A stretch of 6,095 nt of DNA from Bacteroidota bacterium (lineage in GTDB: Bacteria; Bacteroidota; Bacteroidia; Bacteroidales; Lentimicrobiaceae): positions 1-6,095 of the forward strand of contig JAEZDY010000015.1 in the NCBI GenBank assembly GCA_023417935.1, given 5' to 3'. The notes beneath the pieces were generated by a model. That model worked only from the letters and a program-made list of their open reading frames with translations. It did no database searches and was not told the origin of the DNA. Below are positions 1 through 5,525 of the stretch, in pieces (within the stretch, counting starts at the first letter, position 1; each line of letters opens with the position of its first letter). The position numbers and the translations under genes were made by a program.

Positions 1-383
1 GACGCTGGGGCAGCAGCAATTCTGATTTAGGCGTCAGCGTCGATTACGGCGATATCTATAATACCAAGGCATTGGTGGAGCTGGCCGGGCGAGGGATCGG
101 CCCTGCCCCGGAACCCTCGCTGGGTACGCACTTCTTCCAGGATTTGCTCGAGCAGCAAATTTATCCACTGGCTGTGCAGCTTGATGACCAGGAGAGCATC
201 TTTAACCGTTCTTTCTTCGAGAATGTCCCCAACCGGGTAGAGGAATGGACGGCGCTGGATGAGCGGATCAAAAGCAGCCTGCGGGTGCTCAAGGTGACCG
301 ATTATAAGCCAGGGGCGACCCTTCGGATCGTAATGAGCGACGAAAAGAGCCGTGCAGTGGCATATATCGAACGTGAGGAATAA
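1..383 (+). CDS. PEP/pyruvate-binding domain protein (PPDK/PEP synthase-related), C-terminal fragment
   Basis: The reading frame is open from base 3 at the window edge to the TAA at 381-383, giving about 126 residues. The start lies outside the window. The fragment opens with RWGSSNSDLGVSVDYGDIYN and continues with the block SLGTHFFQDLLE and then IYPL. From memory of the family, an RWG(S/T)xxxxLG segment followed by GTHFFQDL is typical of the C-terminal part of large bacterial proteins annotated as PEP/pyruvate-binding or pyruvate phosphate dikinase-like. These are related to enzymes that interconvert pyruvate and phosphoenolpyruvate with a phosphohistidine intermediate. The catalytic parts are not in view, so activity cannot be judged. 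The last 40 residues (VLKVTDYKPGATLRIVMSDE and after) look like an ordinary soluble C terminus. A strong terminator begins at the stop codon, so this is the last gene of its transcript. An internal ATG-type start would give only a meaningless fragment and was not used. Confidence 0.8.
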   Translation, partial: RWGSSNSDLGVSVDYGDIYNTKALVELAGRGIGPAPEPSLGTHFFQDLLEQQIYPLAVQLDDQESIFNRSFFENVPNRVEEWTALDERIKSSLRVLKVTDYKPGATLRIVMSDEKSRAVAYIEREE

Positions 384-410
384 AACGGGCAACAGCCCGT
401 TTTGTATTTT
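383..410 (+). terminator. Rho-independent terminator of the PEP/pyruvate-binding gene
   Basis: The arms AAACGGGC (383-390) and GCCCGTTT (395-402) pair perfectly around an AACA loop. They are followed by the T-rich run GTATTTT. The stem starts inside the TAA stop codon, so termination is immediate. The A-rich left flank means it could also work, more weakly, on the opposite strand. Confidence 0.88.
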
Positions 411-820
411 AGGAAGAAATAATTATATTAGAAATTATGTTCTATAAATAAATAATGAATGGTAGAGAATAGACAAAAATATAATAGGAATTGACGATAA
501 TCAAATGGTCAATCAAAAGTACGATATTTAATAATCCCCTGCTCCACTCAATCGTTTCTAGAATGTTTATAAACATTAAGCATTTGGAGCAAGTAATCAT
601 ATCTGGACCTCCTACGCTTATGCAATCAATATGTTCTCCAACAGTCCAACAGTGGCACATGCGCTTTGTACATCGAGCAGCGAAAGTACATAGAGAATAT
701 TGCCAGTAAAGATCCTGGAACAACCCCAAAATAATGATTACTGAACCTCTACTCCAAAACGTTATCCTCTTGTGTAAAACCATAGAAAAATCGAAGAAGT
801 ATATTCAAATCAGCAAAGTA

Positions 821-836
821 TGTTTCACGTGAAACA
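821..836. other. parS: parS site 1 (ParB/Spo0J-binding centromere site)
   Basis: The 16-bp sequence TGTTTCACGTGAAACA is a perfect palindrome and matches the canonical chromosomal parS consensus TGTTNCACGTGNAACA exactly. ParB binds this motif, loads onto DNA as a CTP-dependent clamp, spreads, and recruits ParA and SMC for origin segregation. The flanking bases (820/837 and outward) are not symmetrical, so the palindrome ends at the consensus boundaries. Chance occurrence of the full 16-mer is very unlikely, and a second copy lies 498 bp away. Confidence 0.92.
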
Positions 837-866
837 ATTAAATCTCAAGCCAGACCTATCCTTTTA

Positions 867-911
867 AATCAACCATGTAACCTGTTCTATTGATTTTGGT
901 TGATTAACCAA
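867..911. repeat. Overlapping short inverted repeats in the AT-rich spacer
   Basis: AATCAACC (867-874) is the reverse complement of GGTTGATT (898-905). Overlapping it, TTGGTT (896-901) pairs with AACCAA (906-911) across a GATT loop. The two hairpins are mutually exclusive. The related words CAACCATG and CCAACCATG also recur as direct repeats here. No T-run follows, so it is not an obvious terminator. It may be fortuitous in AT-rich DNA or a protein-binding site. Confidence 0.35.
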
Positions 912-1301
912 CCATGCAAAGAATACCAACCTCTATAATTCCCATTAGTTCAAGCAAGAGCTTATCGGCATAAAACAGTTATTCTCTATTCATAAAGTTC
1001 TTTTTCCTTTTTTAGGAATCCCACTTAACGAGATTATTCAATGAACGCTCCCCCTGGTTGTGTTCAGTTTGTAACAAAAAAGCCAAAGAGAGAAATTCTA
1101 CGATAAGAAGCATCCGGAAGAATAGGGTTCGTTGTACGCACATAGCGATTGTCCAAAACCACAAAAACGAAAGACTCCCTGCTAAGAATGATCCTGTTTG
1201 ATCCTGACCTTATTACCTCTGTATTAAGAGTGAGAATTACGAAAAAGGCATTCTTCAGTTTTTATGTGTCTATAATATAGAAGAACAAAGTTTCGTAGGC
1301 C

Positions 1302-1351
1302 ACATAAGAACAGCGCATTGTTTCACGTGAAACAATGCGCTGTTCTTATGT
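1302..1351. repeat. Perfect 50-bp palindrome centred on parS site 2
   Basis: Bases 1302-1326 and 1327-1351 are exact reverse complements over 25 bp with no spacer. The centre is the parS core CACGTG. Beyond the 16-bp parS consensus the symmetry continues for 17 bp each side (left flank ACATAAGAACAGCGCAT, 1302-1318), then stops at 1301/1352. It lies 17 bp past the stop codon of the convergently read GntR gene. Its transcript could form a very stable hairpin, but neither side has a clean U-tract, so it is not a textbook terminator. It could form a cruciform or add binding sites beside parS. Confidence 0.95.
1319..1334. other. parS: parS site 2 (ParB/Spo0J-binding centromere site)
   Basis: This is a second exact TGTTTCACGTGAAACA, identical to the copy at 821-836. 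Unlike that copy, it is embedded in a longer perfect palindrome. Two identical consensus parS sites within 0.5 kb in non-coding DNA make functional ParB loading here the simplest reading. The partition genes themselves are not in the window. Confidence 0.92.
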
Positions 1352-1368
1352 CTCTTAATCTTCCTTCT

Positions 1369-1908
1369 TTACAGGTTTGGCCTTCTTAGCCGCCGATCCA
1401 ATGTTTCATTGCGGAACTTTCGAGAGCGTGAGAGGGTTCTATGATATGCGCGGAATCGAACGATCGTTCTTCTCCTGCGTTTCTTTACTGTCTTATTCTC
1501 CTGCGGATTTCGAGAGAACCTTGCTGTTAGCGCTCGTATCACTTCCACCGGCTCTATTCCCAGAGATGCCGCCGCTGTTTCAACCTCTTGACTGAGCAGC
1601 TCTATCATCACAGAAAAGGGGTCGATTCCCGCATCTCGGGCTGGCTTTGTGACGATCGTCCCCCGGCCCTGACGTGTCATCAGCCAGCCTTCCTGATCTA
1701 ATACCCGATAAGCCCTTGCTACCGTGTTGAAATTCACGCCCAGTTGCGCAGCCAGCTCGCGTACGGTAGGGAGAGGAGTATCTTCTACAAGCACACCGCG
1801 CTGAATTAAATCAAAGATTGCCTTCCGAACCTGGTCCGATAATGGAACTTTGCTTCGAAACTGCAGCTGAATACGAAGAATATTGGCGATCGCATCATCT
1901 TGTATCAT
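1369..1908 (-). CDS. GntR-family transcriptional regulator, YtrA-like, with an unusual Arg-rich tail
   Basis: Residues about 20-86 form a GntR winged helix-turn-helix: PLSDQVRKAIFDLIQRGVL, then LPTVRELAAQLGVNFNTVARAYRVL, then the wing QGRGTIV. A short helical segment follows (about 95-131, ending VEVIRALTARF). This is the size and plan of the YtrA subfamily, which has only a small dimerisation region. There is no UTRA domain, so it is not HutC, the usual GntR-family hut repressor. The ATG at 1906-1908 places the HTH normally, although no strong Shine-Dalgarno sequence is visible. The gene is last in the minus-strand run after hutI and the HD gene, 87 bp after the HD stop. It has phased TTGTATC-like repeats just upstream that suggest autoregulation. 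The last 45 or so residues (133-179) are arginine-rich and look like an out-of-frame read. A frameshift near 1490 would give DSKETQEKNDRSIPRIS and stop near 1439. The effector and targets are unknown. Confidence 0.85.
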   Translation of the reverse strand: MIQDDAIANILRIQLQFRSKVPLSDQVRKAIFDLIQRGVLVEDTPLPTVRELAAQLGVNFNTVARAYRVLDQEGWLMTRQGRGTIVTKPARDAGIDPFSVMIELLSQEVETAAASLGIEPVEVIRALTARFSRNPQENKTVKKRRRRTIVRFRAYHRTLSRSRKFRNETLDRRLRRPNL

Positions 1909-1915
1909 TGAATAA

Positions 1916-1954
1916 ATGTATCTTTGTATCCTAATATCATTGTATCTTTGTATA
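1916..1954. promoter_or_regulatory. Phased direct repeats upstream of the GntR gene (probable operator)
   Basis: The 13-mer TGTATCTTTGTAT occurs at 1917-1929 and again at 1941-1953, exactly 24 bp apart. Read as heptamers, ATGTATC (1916), TTGTATC (1924), TTGTATC (1940) and TTGTATA (1948) form two pairs with 8-bp spacing. A further TTGTATC at 1900 falls 24 bp before the 1924 copy and overlaps the GntR start codon. The array lies between a candidate promoter and the coding sequence. It is a plausible autorepression site, but the copies are direct rather than inverted, which is not the usual form of a GntR operator. Confidence 0.55.
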
Positions 1955-1984
1955 ATTGTAGCATAGAATATTAAGAAGAACCAA
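1955..1984 (-). promoter_or_regulatory. Candidate promoter of the GntR gene
   Basis: Reading the minus strand, TGCTACAAT (1963-1955) resembles an extended -10 element (TG-N-TACAAT). TTGGTT (1984-1979) is a partial -35 at about 18-bp spacing. It lies in the gap after the HD gene stop and just upstream of the repeat array. This would allow the regulator to be transcribed apart from the operon. Confidence 0.35.
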
Positions 1985-1995
1985 TTTTCTCTTTC

Positions 1996-2631
1996 TTATT
2001 GTTCTCCCTCTAATTCGGCGCCTAGGCGGCGAAAAAATTCGGCCATGTATTGATCGCGTTCTTCCGCGATCGCACGGGCGGCTTTTGTATGCAGCCGGTC
2101 TTTGATCTTCCGCAGCTTGAACAGGTATTCGTGATACGCGCTGTGCGGCTCTCCGGGCTCTCCCTTACCTGTCTCCAAGAACTGTTGGGATGGTCTGGCA
2201 TATATGGGTTGTCTGTTGATCGTCGCATATGCTACCACGCGTACGGCCCCAATGGCCCCTAACACATCCAGCTTATCGGCGTCAAAGATCACCCGTGCTT
2301 CTGAAGTCTGTGGCAGCTCGCCGTCACCGCGGAAACGGTGCGCGCGAATGCAGTGCTGAACGGCAGCGATCATCTCCTTGCTCCATCCTTCCGCGGCCAG
2401 CACTTCTCCGGCAAACGCCGCGGATTGATGATGATGGTTCGGGCGGTCTTCAGCATTGGGAGCGCTGCCTTCGGCGTCGTGCAGCAGCGCCGCCGCGCGG
2501 ACGATCTTCAGGTCGGCGCCTTCTTCCTGCGCCAACCGCTCCGCCAGCCGGTAAACGCGCATCACGTGGTCAAAGTCGTGTACAGGATCCGCGTCGATAT
2601 ACCAGGCTCGGGCCTGTTCAATGGTGGGCAT
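1996..2631 (-). CDS. HD-domain metal-dependent phosphohydrolase-like protein
   Basis: The 211-residue product shows the HD superfamily signature in order. It has an early histidine within HDFDHVMRVY (H18, H22), the paired metal ligands in ALLHDAEG (H51-D52), histidines in the middle region (H66-H68, H93, H98), and the late aspartate in IFDADKLDVLGAIG (D117, D119, D122). HD proteins of this type bind a divalent metal and usually hydrolyse phosphate esters or nucleotides, but the substrate cannot be read from the sequence. The DADKLDxxGAIG block resembles uncharacterised YedJ-type HD hydrolases. The C-terminal 50 residues are helical and charged. There is no signal peptide or membrane segment, so it is probably cytoplasmic. 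The start is supported by AAGGAG five bases upstream of the ATG. It begins 26 bp after the hutI stop on the same strand, so the two are probably co-transcribed. It is not a known histidine-degradation enzyme. Confidence 0.85.
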   Translation of the reverse strand: MPTIEQARAWYIDADPVHDFDHVMRVYRLAERLAQEEGADLKIVRAAALLHDAEGSAPNAEDRPNHHHQSAAFAGEVLAAEGWSKEMIAAVQHCIRAHRFRGDGELPQTSEARVIFDADKLDVLGAIGAVRVVAYATINRQPIYARPSQQFLETGKGEPGEPHSAYHEYLFKLRKIKDRLHTKAARAIAEERDQYMAEFFRRLGAELEGEQ

Positions 2632-2657
2632 AGATGCTCCTTATGCATGAATTTGTT

Positions 2658-3938
2658 CTATGGATTTACAGGCGCAAGCGGCTGTGGACCAACCGGGTAG
2701 ACCTGTCCGCGCTTCACCACCGTTTTTACCAGGTTTTGCCCAAAGCGGTAACCCAGGTGGCGGTATTCGTCTACGGAAAGCACCAGCAGGTCCGCTTGCT
2801 TGCCGGGCTCCAGCGATCCGATACGGTCCACGCGCTGGATGGCGGCGGCGGCGTTGATCGTCGCGGCGGCAATGGCTTGCGCCGGGGTGATCCGCAGATA
2901 GCGGCAGGCCAGGGCGATCACAAACTGCATATCGCCGCACCATGCCGTACCGGGGTTCAGGTCAGAAGCTACCGCCAGTAGCGCGCCCGCTTCGATCAGC
3001 GCCTTCGCCGGGGTGTAATGTGGATCGGCCAGGCCAAAGGGCGTGCAGGGCAGGGCGACCGCGACGGTATCACTCTTCCCCAGCGCGCGGATATCATCCT
3101 CGGATGTTTTCACCAGGTGATCGGCTGATGCAGCGCCCAATTCAGCCGCAAGTGAAGCGCCGCCCAGGTTGTCAAACTCGTCTGCATGGATCTTGAGCGG
3201 GAAGCCCAAACGGCGTGCGGTCTCTAATATCTGCCGCGACTGCTCCAACGTGAATGCGCCGTTCTCGCAGAACACGTCCACAAAGGGCAGGGGGCGGCCC
3301 CCAGCATTGGCACGCCACCAGCGCAGCGTTTCGGGCAGCATCTGTTCGCTAACAAGACGCGTGTACGCATCCGGGTCTTCTTTATATTCCGTTGGGACTG
3401 CGTGTGCTCCCAGGAAGGTCGGCACGATTTCGACCGGACCCATTTCGTCCAGCCGCAGCAGGGTTTCGAGCTGGCGCAGCTCGGAGGCAGTCTCCAGGCC
3501 GTAGCCGGTCTTGGCCTCAACCGTAGTGGTGCCGCCTCGGAAGATCGTTTCCGCACGGGCGCGAGTCTGTTCCAGCAAATCCTCCGGCGCTGCCTGGCGC
3601 GTGGCTCGTACGGTTGAAACAATCCCACCACCCGCCGCCATGATTTCCATGTACGTTTTGCCCTGCAAGCGCATTTCGAACTCCGCGGCCCGGTCGCCTG
3701 CCCAAACCAGGTGCGTGTGCGGATCGACAAACCCGGGCATCACAACGCTGCCACGGGCGTCAAGGGTTGGCTCGTTGGGGTAGGCGGCACGCAGCTCGCT
3801 AGTCGCTCCTACAGCTTCGATGCTCTCACCGCGCAGCAGCACCGCGCCATCGTTGATAATCCCCAACCGGCCAATCTCAGCGCCGCGCTGCGGACCGCCA
3901 GAGAGGGTAAGCAGTTGTGCCGCGGAATGGATAAGCAT
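2658..3938 (-). CDS. hutI: Imidazolonepropionase
   Basis: HutI hydrolyses 4-imidazolone-5-propanoate to N-formimino-L-glutamate, the third step of histidine degradation, in the cytoplasm. The 426-residue product has the amidohydrolase-fold landmarks of this family. They are VMPGFVDPHTHLVWAGDR (residues 66-83; metal ligands H74 and H76), YMEIMAAGGGI (96-106), GTTTVEAKTGYG (136-147), FLGAHAVP (175-182), LKIHADEF (248-255; metal ligand H251), ADHL (272-275), and SDLNPGTAW (325-333; metal ligand D326). The C-terminal RIGSLEPGKQADLLVL segment is the usual end of the beta-sandwich. Length is normal for the family. The frame is open 24 codons further upstream to 4010, but the ATG at 3938 has AGGAGGG six bases upstream and begins the family-like MLIHSAAQLL. 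It leads the minus-strand run ahead of the HD and GntR genes. No hutH, hutU, hutG or hutF is in view. Confidence 0.95.
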   Translation of the reverse strand: MLIHSAAQLLTLSGGPQRGAEIGRLGIINDGAVLLRGESIEAVGATSELRAAYPNEPTLDARGSVVMPGFVDPHTHLVWAGDRAAEFEMRLQGKTYMEIMAAGGGIVSTVRATRQAAPEDLLEQTRARAETIFRGGTTTVEAKTGYGLETASELRQLETLLRLDEMGPVEIVPTFLGAHAVPTEYKEDPDAYTRLVSEQMLPETLRWWRANAGGRPLPFVDVFCENGAFTLEQSRQILETARRLGFPLKIHADEFDNLGGASLAAELGAASADHLVKTSEDDIRALGKSDTVAVALPCTPFGLADPHYTPAKALIEAGALLAVASDLNPGTAWCGDMQFVIALACRYLRITPAQAIAAATINAAAAIQRVDRIGSLEPGKQADLLVLSVDEYRHLGYRFGQNLVKTVVKRGQVYPVGPQPLAPVNP

Positions 3939-3944
3939 TTGAAT

Positions 3945-3951
3945 CCCTCCT
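3945..3951 (-). promoter_or_regulatory. Ribosome binding site that fixes the hutI start
   Basis: AGGAGGG on the minus strand lies six bases before the ATG at 3938. No comparable site precedes the upstream in-frame start near 4010, so the shorter protein is the correct one. Confidence 0.85.
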
Positions 3952-3977
3952 AAATGGAATCTTCGTTCCTGCCGTAG

Positions 3978-4010
3978 ATTATATCCGTATCCTGCTCTCG
4001 CCCTGGCCAA
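3978..4010 (-). promoter_or_regulatory. Candidate promoter of the hutI operon
   Basis: A perfect -10 hexamer TATAAT lies at 3983-3978 on the minus strand, about 40 bp before the hutI start. The best -35 look-alike, TTGGCC (4010-4005), is 21 bp away, which is longer than ideal. The -35 is therefore weak, or an activator may be needed. Confidence 0.45.
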
Positions 4011-4024
4011 TTTGCTTTCCCCTA

Positions 4025-4053
4025 TTGAATTATTATGACAAAAATGATATTAT
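4025..4053 (+). promoter_or_regulatory. Promoter of the NDH-2-like gene
   Basis: TTGAAT (4025-4030) and TATTAT (4048-4053) are separated by exactly 17 bp, a good sigma-70-type arrangement in AT-rich DNA. Transcription would begin near 4060, leaving a leader of about 60 bases before the ATG at 4120. It diverges from the hutI promoter about 15 bp away, so a regulator binding between them could control both. Confidence 0.6.
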
Positions 4054-4119
4054 TTATTTGCTTATCGTGCTTTTTTTCACAAGAGGTAAAGAAGCCATGG
4101 TTTGCGAAAGGATACAGGT

Positions 4120-5373
4120 ATGAGCGAGCAAACGAAAATCCCCCATCTGGTGATCGTCGGTGCTGGATTTGGCGGTCTAAGAGCTGCCCGGGCGCTGAAG
4201 AATAAGCCAGTTGAGGTAACGCTGGTCGATCGCAATAACTTCCACCTGTTCCAGCCTCTGCTTTACCAGGTGGCAACTTCGACCATTTCATCCAATGAAA
4301 TTGCCTACCCGGTGCGGTCCACGCTGCGCGGCATGCGCAACGTGCATTTTCATCTTGGCGGCGTCGACTGCATCGATTTGGATAACCGCTACATCATGAC
4401 CGAGCGCGGACCAATATCGTATGATATGCTCGTATTGGCCGTGGGCGGTGAGACGAACTACTTTGGCATGGAATCTGTGCGCCAGAACAGCATTGGGTTG
4501 AAGGATTTGAGCGACGCAACCCGCATCCGCAACCACCTGCTCAGCCAGTTTGAGCAAGCTGCCCACGAACCCGACTCGCAGAAACGCAAGGCCATGCTCA
4601 CCTTTGTGATCGTCGGCGGCGGACCAACGGGCGTGGAGAGCGCAGGGGCGGTCTCGGAGTTGATCCGCCTGGTGCTGTCCAAGGACTACCCAAATCTCAA
4701 CATCGGCGACGTGCGGGTGATTCTGCTGGAAGCGATGGGCAAGGTACTGGCGAACATGCCCGAGGAATTAAGCAAAGCCACAGCCCGAGCCCTGGAGCGT
4801 AAGCACGTCGAGCTGCAATTTGGGACTGCCGTGGCAGCGTACGATGGTAGAGTGATTCGCCTGAAGAGCGGCGAAACGATCGAGACCAACACCCTCATCT
4901 GGGCCGCTGGTGTGCGTGCCTCGCGCCTGCTGGATACATTAGGCCTGGAGCAGGACCGGGCGGGCCGGGTGAAGGTAGAGCCAACACTGCAAGTCCCCGG
5001 TCGGCCAGAGGTATTCGTCATTGGCGACGCTGCCAGCTTTATCGACAAGGATGGTAATCCGCTGCCGATGATTGCTCCGGTAGCGATGCAGCAAGCAACG
5101 ATCGCGGCGAAGAACATTGTCCGGCGGATAGAAGGGCAGCCGCTGGAGGAATTCACCTACCGAGACCCAGGCGTGATGGCAACCATTGGTCGCAATCAGG
5201 CGGTTGCCCACGTGTGGGGGTTGAAGTTCCGCGGCTTTATCGCCTGGTTGATGTGGTTGGGCGTTCACATCTTGCAGCTCATCGGCTTCCGCAACCGGCT
5301 GGCCGTGCTGATCGATTGGGCGTGGGCCTACATCTTCTACGAGCGCGCCAACCGCATCATCGGCCCATCCTGA
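4120..5373 (+). CDS. Type II NADH dehydrogenase-like FAD/NAD-dependent oxidoreductase
   Basis: The 417-residue product fits NDH-2, the single-subunit, non-proton-pumping enzyme that oxidises NADH and reduces membrane quinone. Residues 10-19 (LVIVGAGFGG) are the first GxGxxG dinucleotide fold, which binds FAD, with D37 at the end of its second strand. FQPLLYQVA (44-52) is a hallmark of the family. VIVGGGPTGVESAG (163-176) is the second dinucleotide fold, for NAD(P)H. WAAGVRAS and VFVIGDAA are the usual late FAD-binding blocks, and PMIAPVAMQQA follows them. The C terminus is rich in Trp and other hydrophobics (about WLMWLGVHILQLIGFRNR and IDWAWAYIFY), the membrane-anchoring end expected of NDH-2. 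A TTG start at 4102 is possible, but the ATG at 4120 is preferred because AAAGGA (4107-4112) lies seven bases before it. It is transcribed alone, divergently from hutI. Related quinone reductases share this fold, so the exact substrate is less certain than the class. Confidence 0.9.
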   Translation: MSEQTKIPHLVIVGAGFGGLRAARALKNKPVEVTLVDRNNFHLFQPLLYQVATSTISSNEIAYPVRSTLRGMRNVHFHLGGVDCIDLDNRYIMTERGPISYDMLVLAVGGETNYFGMESVRQNSIGLKDLSDATRIRNHLLSQFEQAAHEPDSQKRKAMLTFVIVGGGPTGVESAGAVSELIRLVLSKDYPNLNIGDVRVILLEAMGKVLANMPEELSKATARALERKHVELQFGTAVAAYDGRVIRLKSGETIETNTLIWAAGVRASRLLDTLGLEQDRAGRVKVEPTLQVPGRPEVFVIGDAASFIDKDGNPLPMIAPVAMQQATIAAKNIVRRIEGQPLEEFTYRDPGVMATIGRNQAVAHVWGLKFRGFIAWLMWLGVHILQLIGFRNRLAVLIDWAWAYIFYERANRIIGPS

Positions 5374-5413
5374 CGCGCTTTGCCGCCTGGTTCTGTCTAC
5401 ATAGTCAGCCGAG

Positions 5414-5470
5414 CCGTTGTTGATGGATAGAATGGGATACGGGGTATTCTGCTCCATTCATCAACAACGG
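5414..5470. repeat. 57-bp interrupted inverted repeat (hairpin) between the NDH-2-like and UPF0173 genes
   Basis: CCGTTGTTGATG (5414-5425) is the exact reverse complement of CATCAACAACGG (5459-5470). The stem extends inward three more pairs if one G-T pair is allowed. After a small internal loop, an inner stem GGGATAC/GTATTCT (5434-5440 and 5444-5450) closes a GGG loop. It starts 40 bp after the upstream stop codon. No T-run follows, so it is not a classic terminator, though it could protect or end the upstream transcript, or be a copy of a dispersed palindromic repeat. Confidence 0.8.
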
Positions 5471-5485
5471 TAAGCTGCTACTCTG

Positions 5486-5491
5486 TATAAT
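5486..5491 (+). promoter_or_regulatory. Candidate -10 element for the UPF0173 gene
   Basis: TATAAT lies 35 bp before the start codon, with the ribosome binding site in between. The region where a -35 should sit (about 5463-5468) is occupied by the right arm of the inverted repeat and has no TTGACA-like sequence, so support is partial. Confidence 0.35.
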
Positions 5492-5525
5492 GGAAGCAGG
5501 GGAATAATGTATAAGGAGGCACTGC

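Larger units (their letters stand above)
411..1301. other. AT-rich gene-free region carrying a parS site
   Basis: Nearly 900 bases lie between the terminator and the palindrome without a convincing gene. Composition is clearly more AT-rich than the flanking genes. Short open frames occur on both strands (for example 491-709 plus and 442-783 minus), but they have no ribosome binding site, no recognisable motif and no protein-like composition. No tRNA or rRNA sequence is visible. The recognisable contents are an exact parS site at 821-836, small inverted repeats near 867-911, and a short AT palindrome at 1269-1281 (TCTATA-A-TATAGA). It may be an origin-proximal or segregation-related spacer, or decayed sequence. 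The DNA alone does not decide. Confidence 0.6.

Noticed and set aside
161..169. TTATCCACT as a DnaA box
   Set aside because: It is a single copy with one mismatch inside a protein-coding frame, with no neighbouring boxes.
442..783. Open frames in the AT-rich spacer (442-783 minus, 491-709 plus from a TTG)
   Set aside because: They overlap each other on opposite strands, lack ribosome binding sites and have no recognisable motif or domain. The plus frame has a stop immediately upstream of its TTG.
1302..1351. Palindrome as a simple intrinsic terminator for the GntR gene
   Set aside because: There is no U-tract after the stem on the minus-strand transcript, and the exact parS at its centre needs another explanation. 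A role in blocking transcription is still possible.
1369..1908. Calling the GntR gene hutC because it is near hutI
   Set aside because: HutC carries a UTRA ligand-binding domain of about 140 residues. This protein has only the winged HTH and a short YtrA-like segment.
3939..4010. Longer hutI start at 4010 giving 24 more residues
   Set aside because: The extension is Arg-rich and unlike the family. It would cover the candidate promoter, and the AGGAGGG site clearly serves the ATG at 3938.
4102..4119. TTG start for the NDH-2-like gene
   Set aside because: The ATG at 4120 has a well-spaced AAAGGA, which lies inside the six-codon extension.
5209..5214. Other CACGTG cores (2563-2568, 5209-5214, 5688-5693) as further parS sites
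   Set aside because: All lie in coding sequence and lack the TGTTN and NAACA flanks required for ParB recognition.
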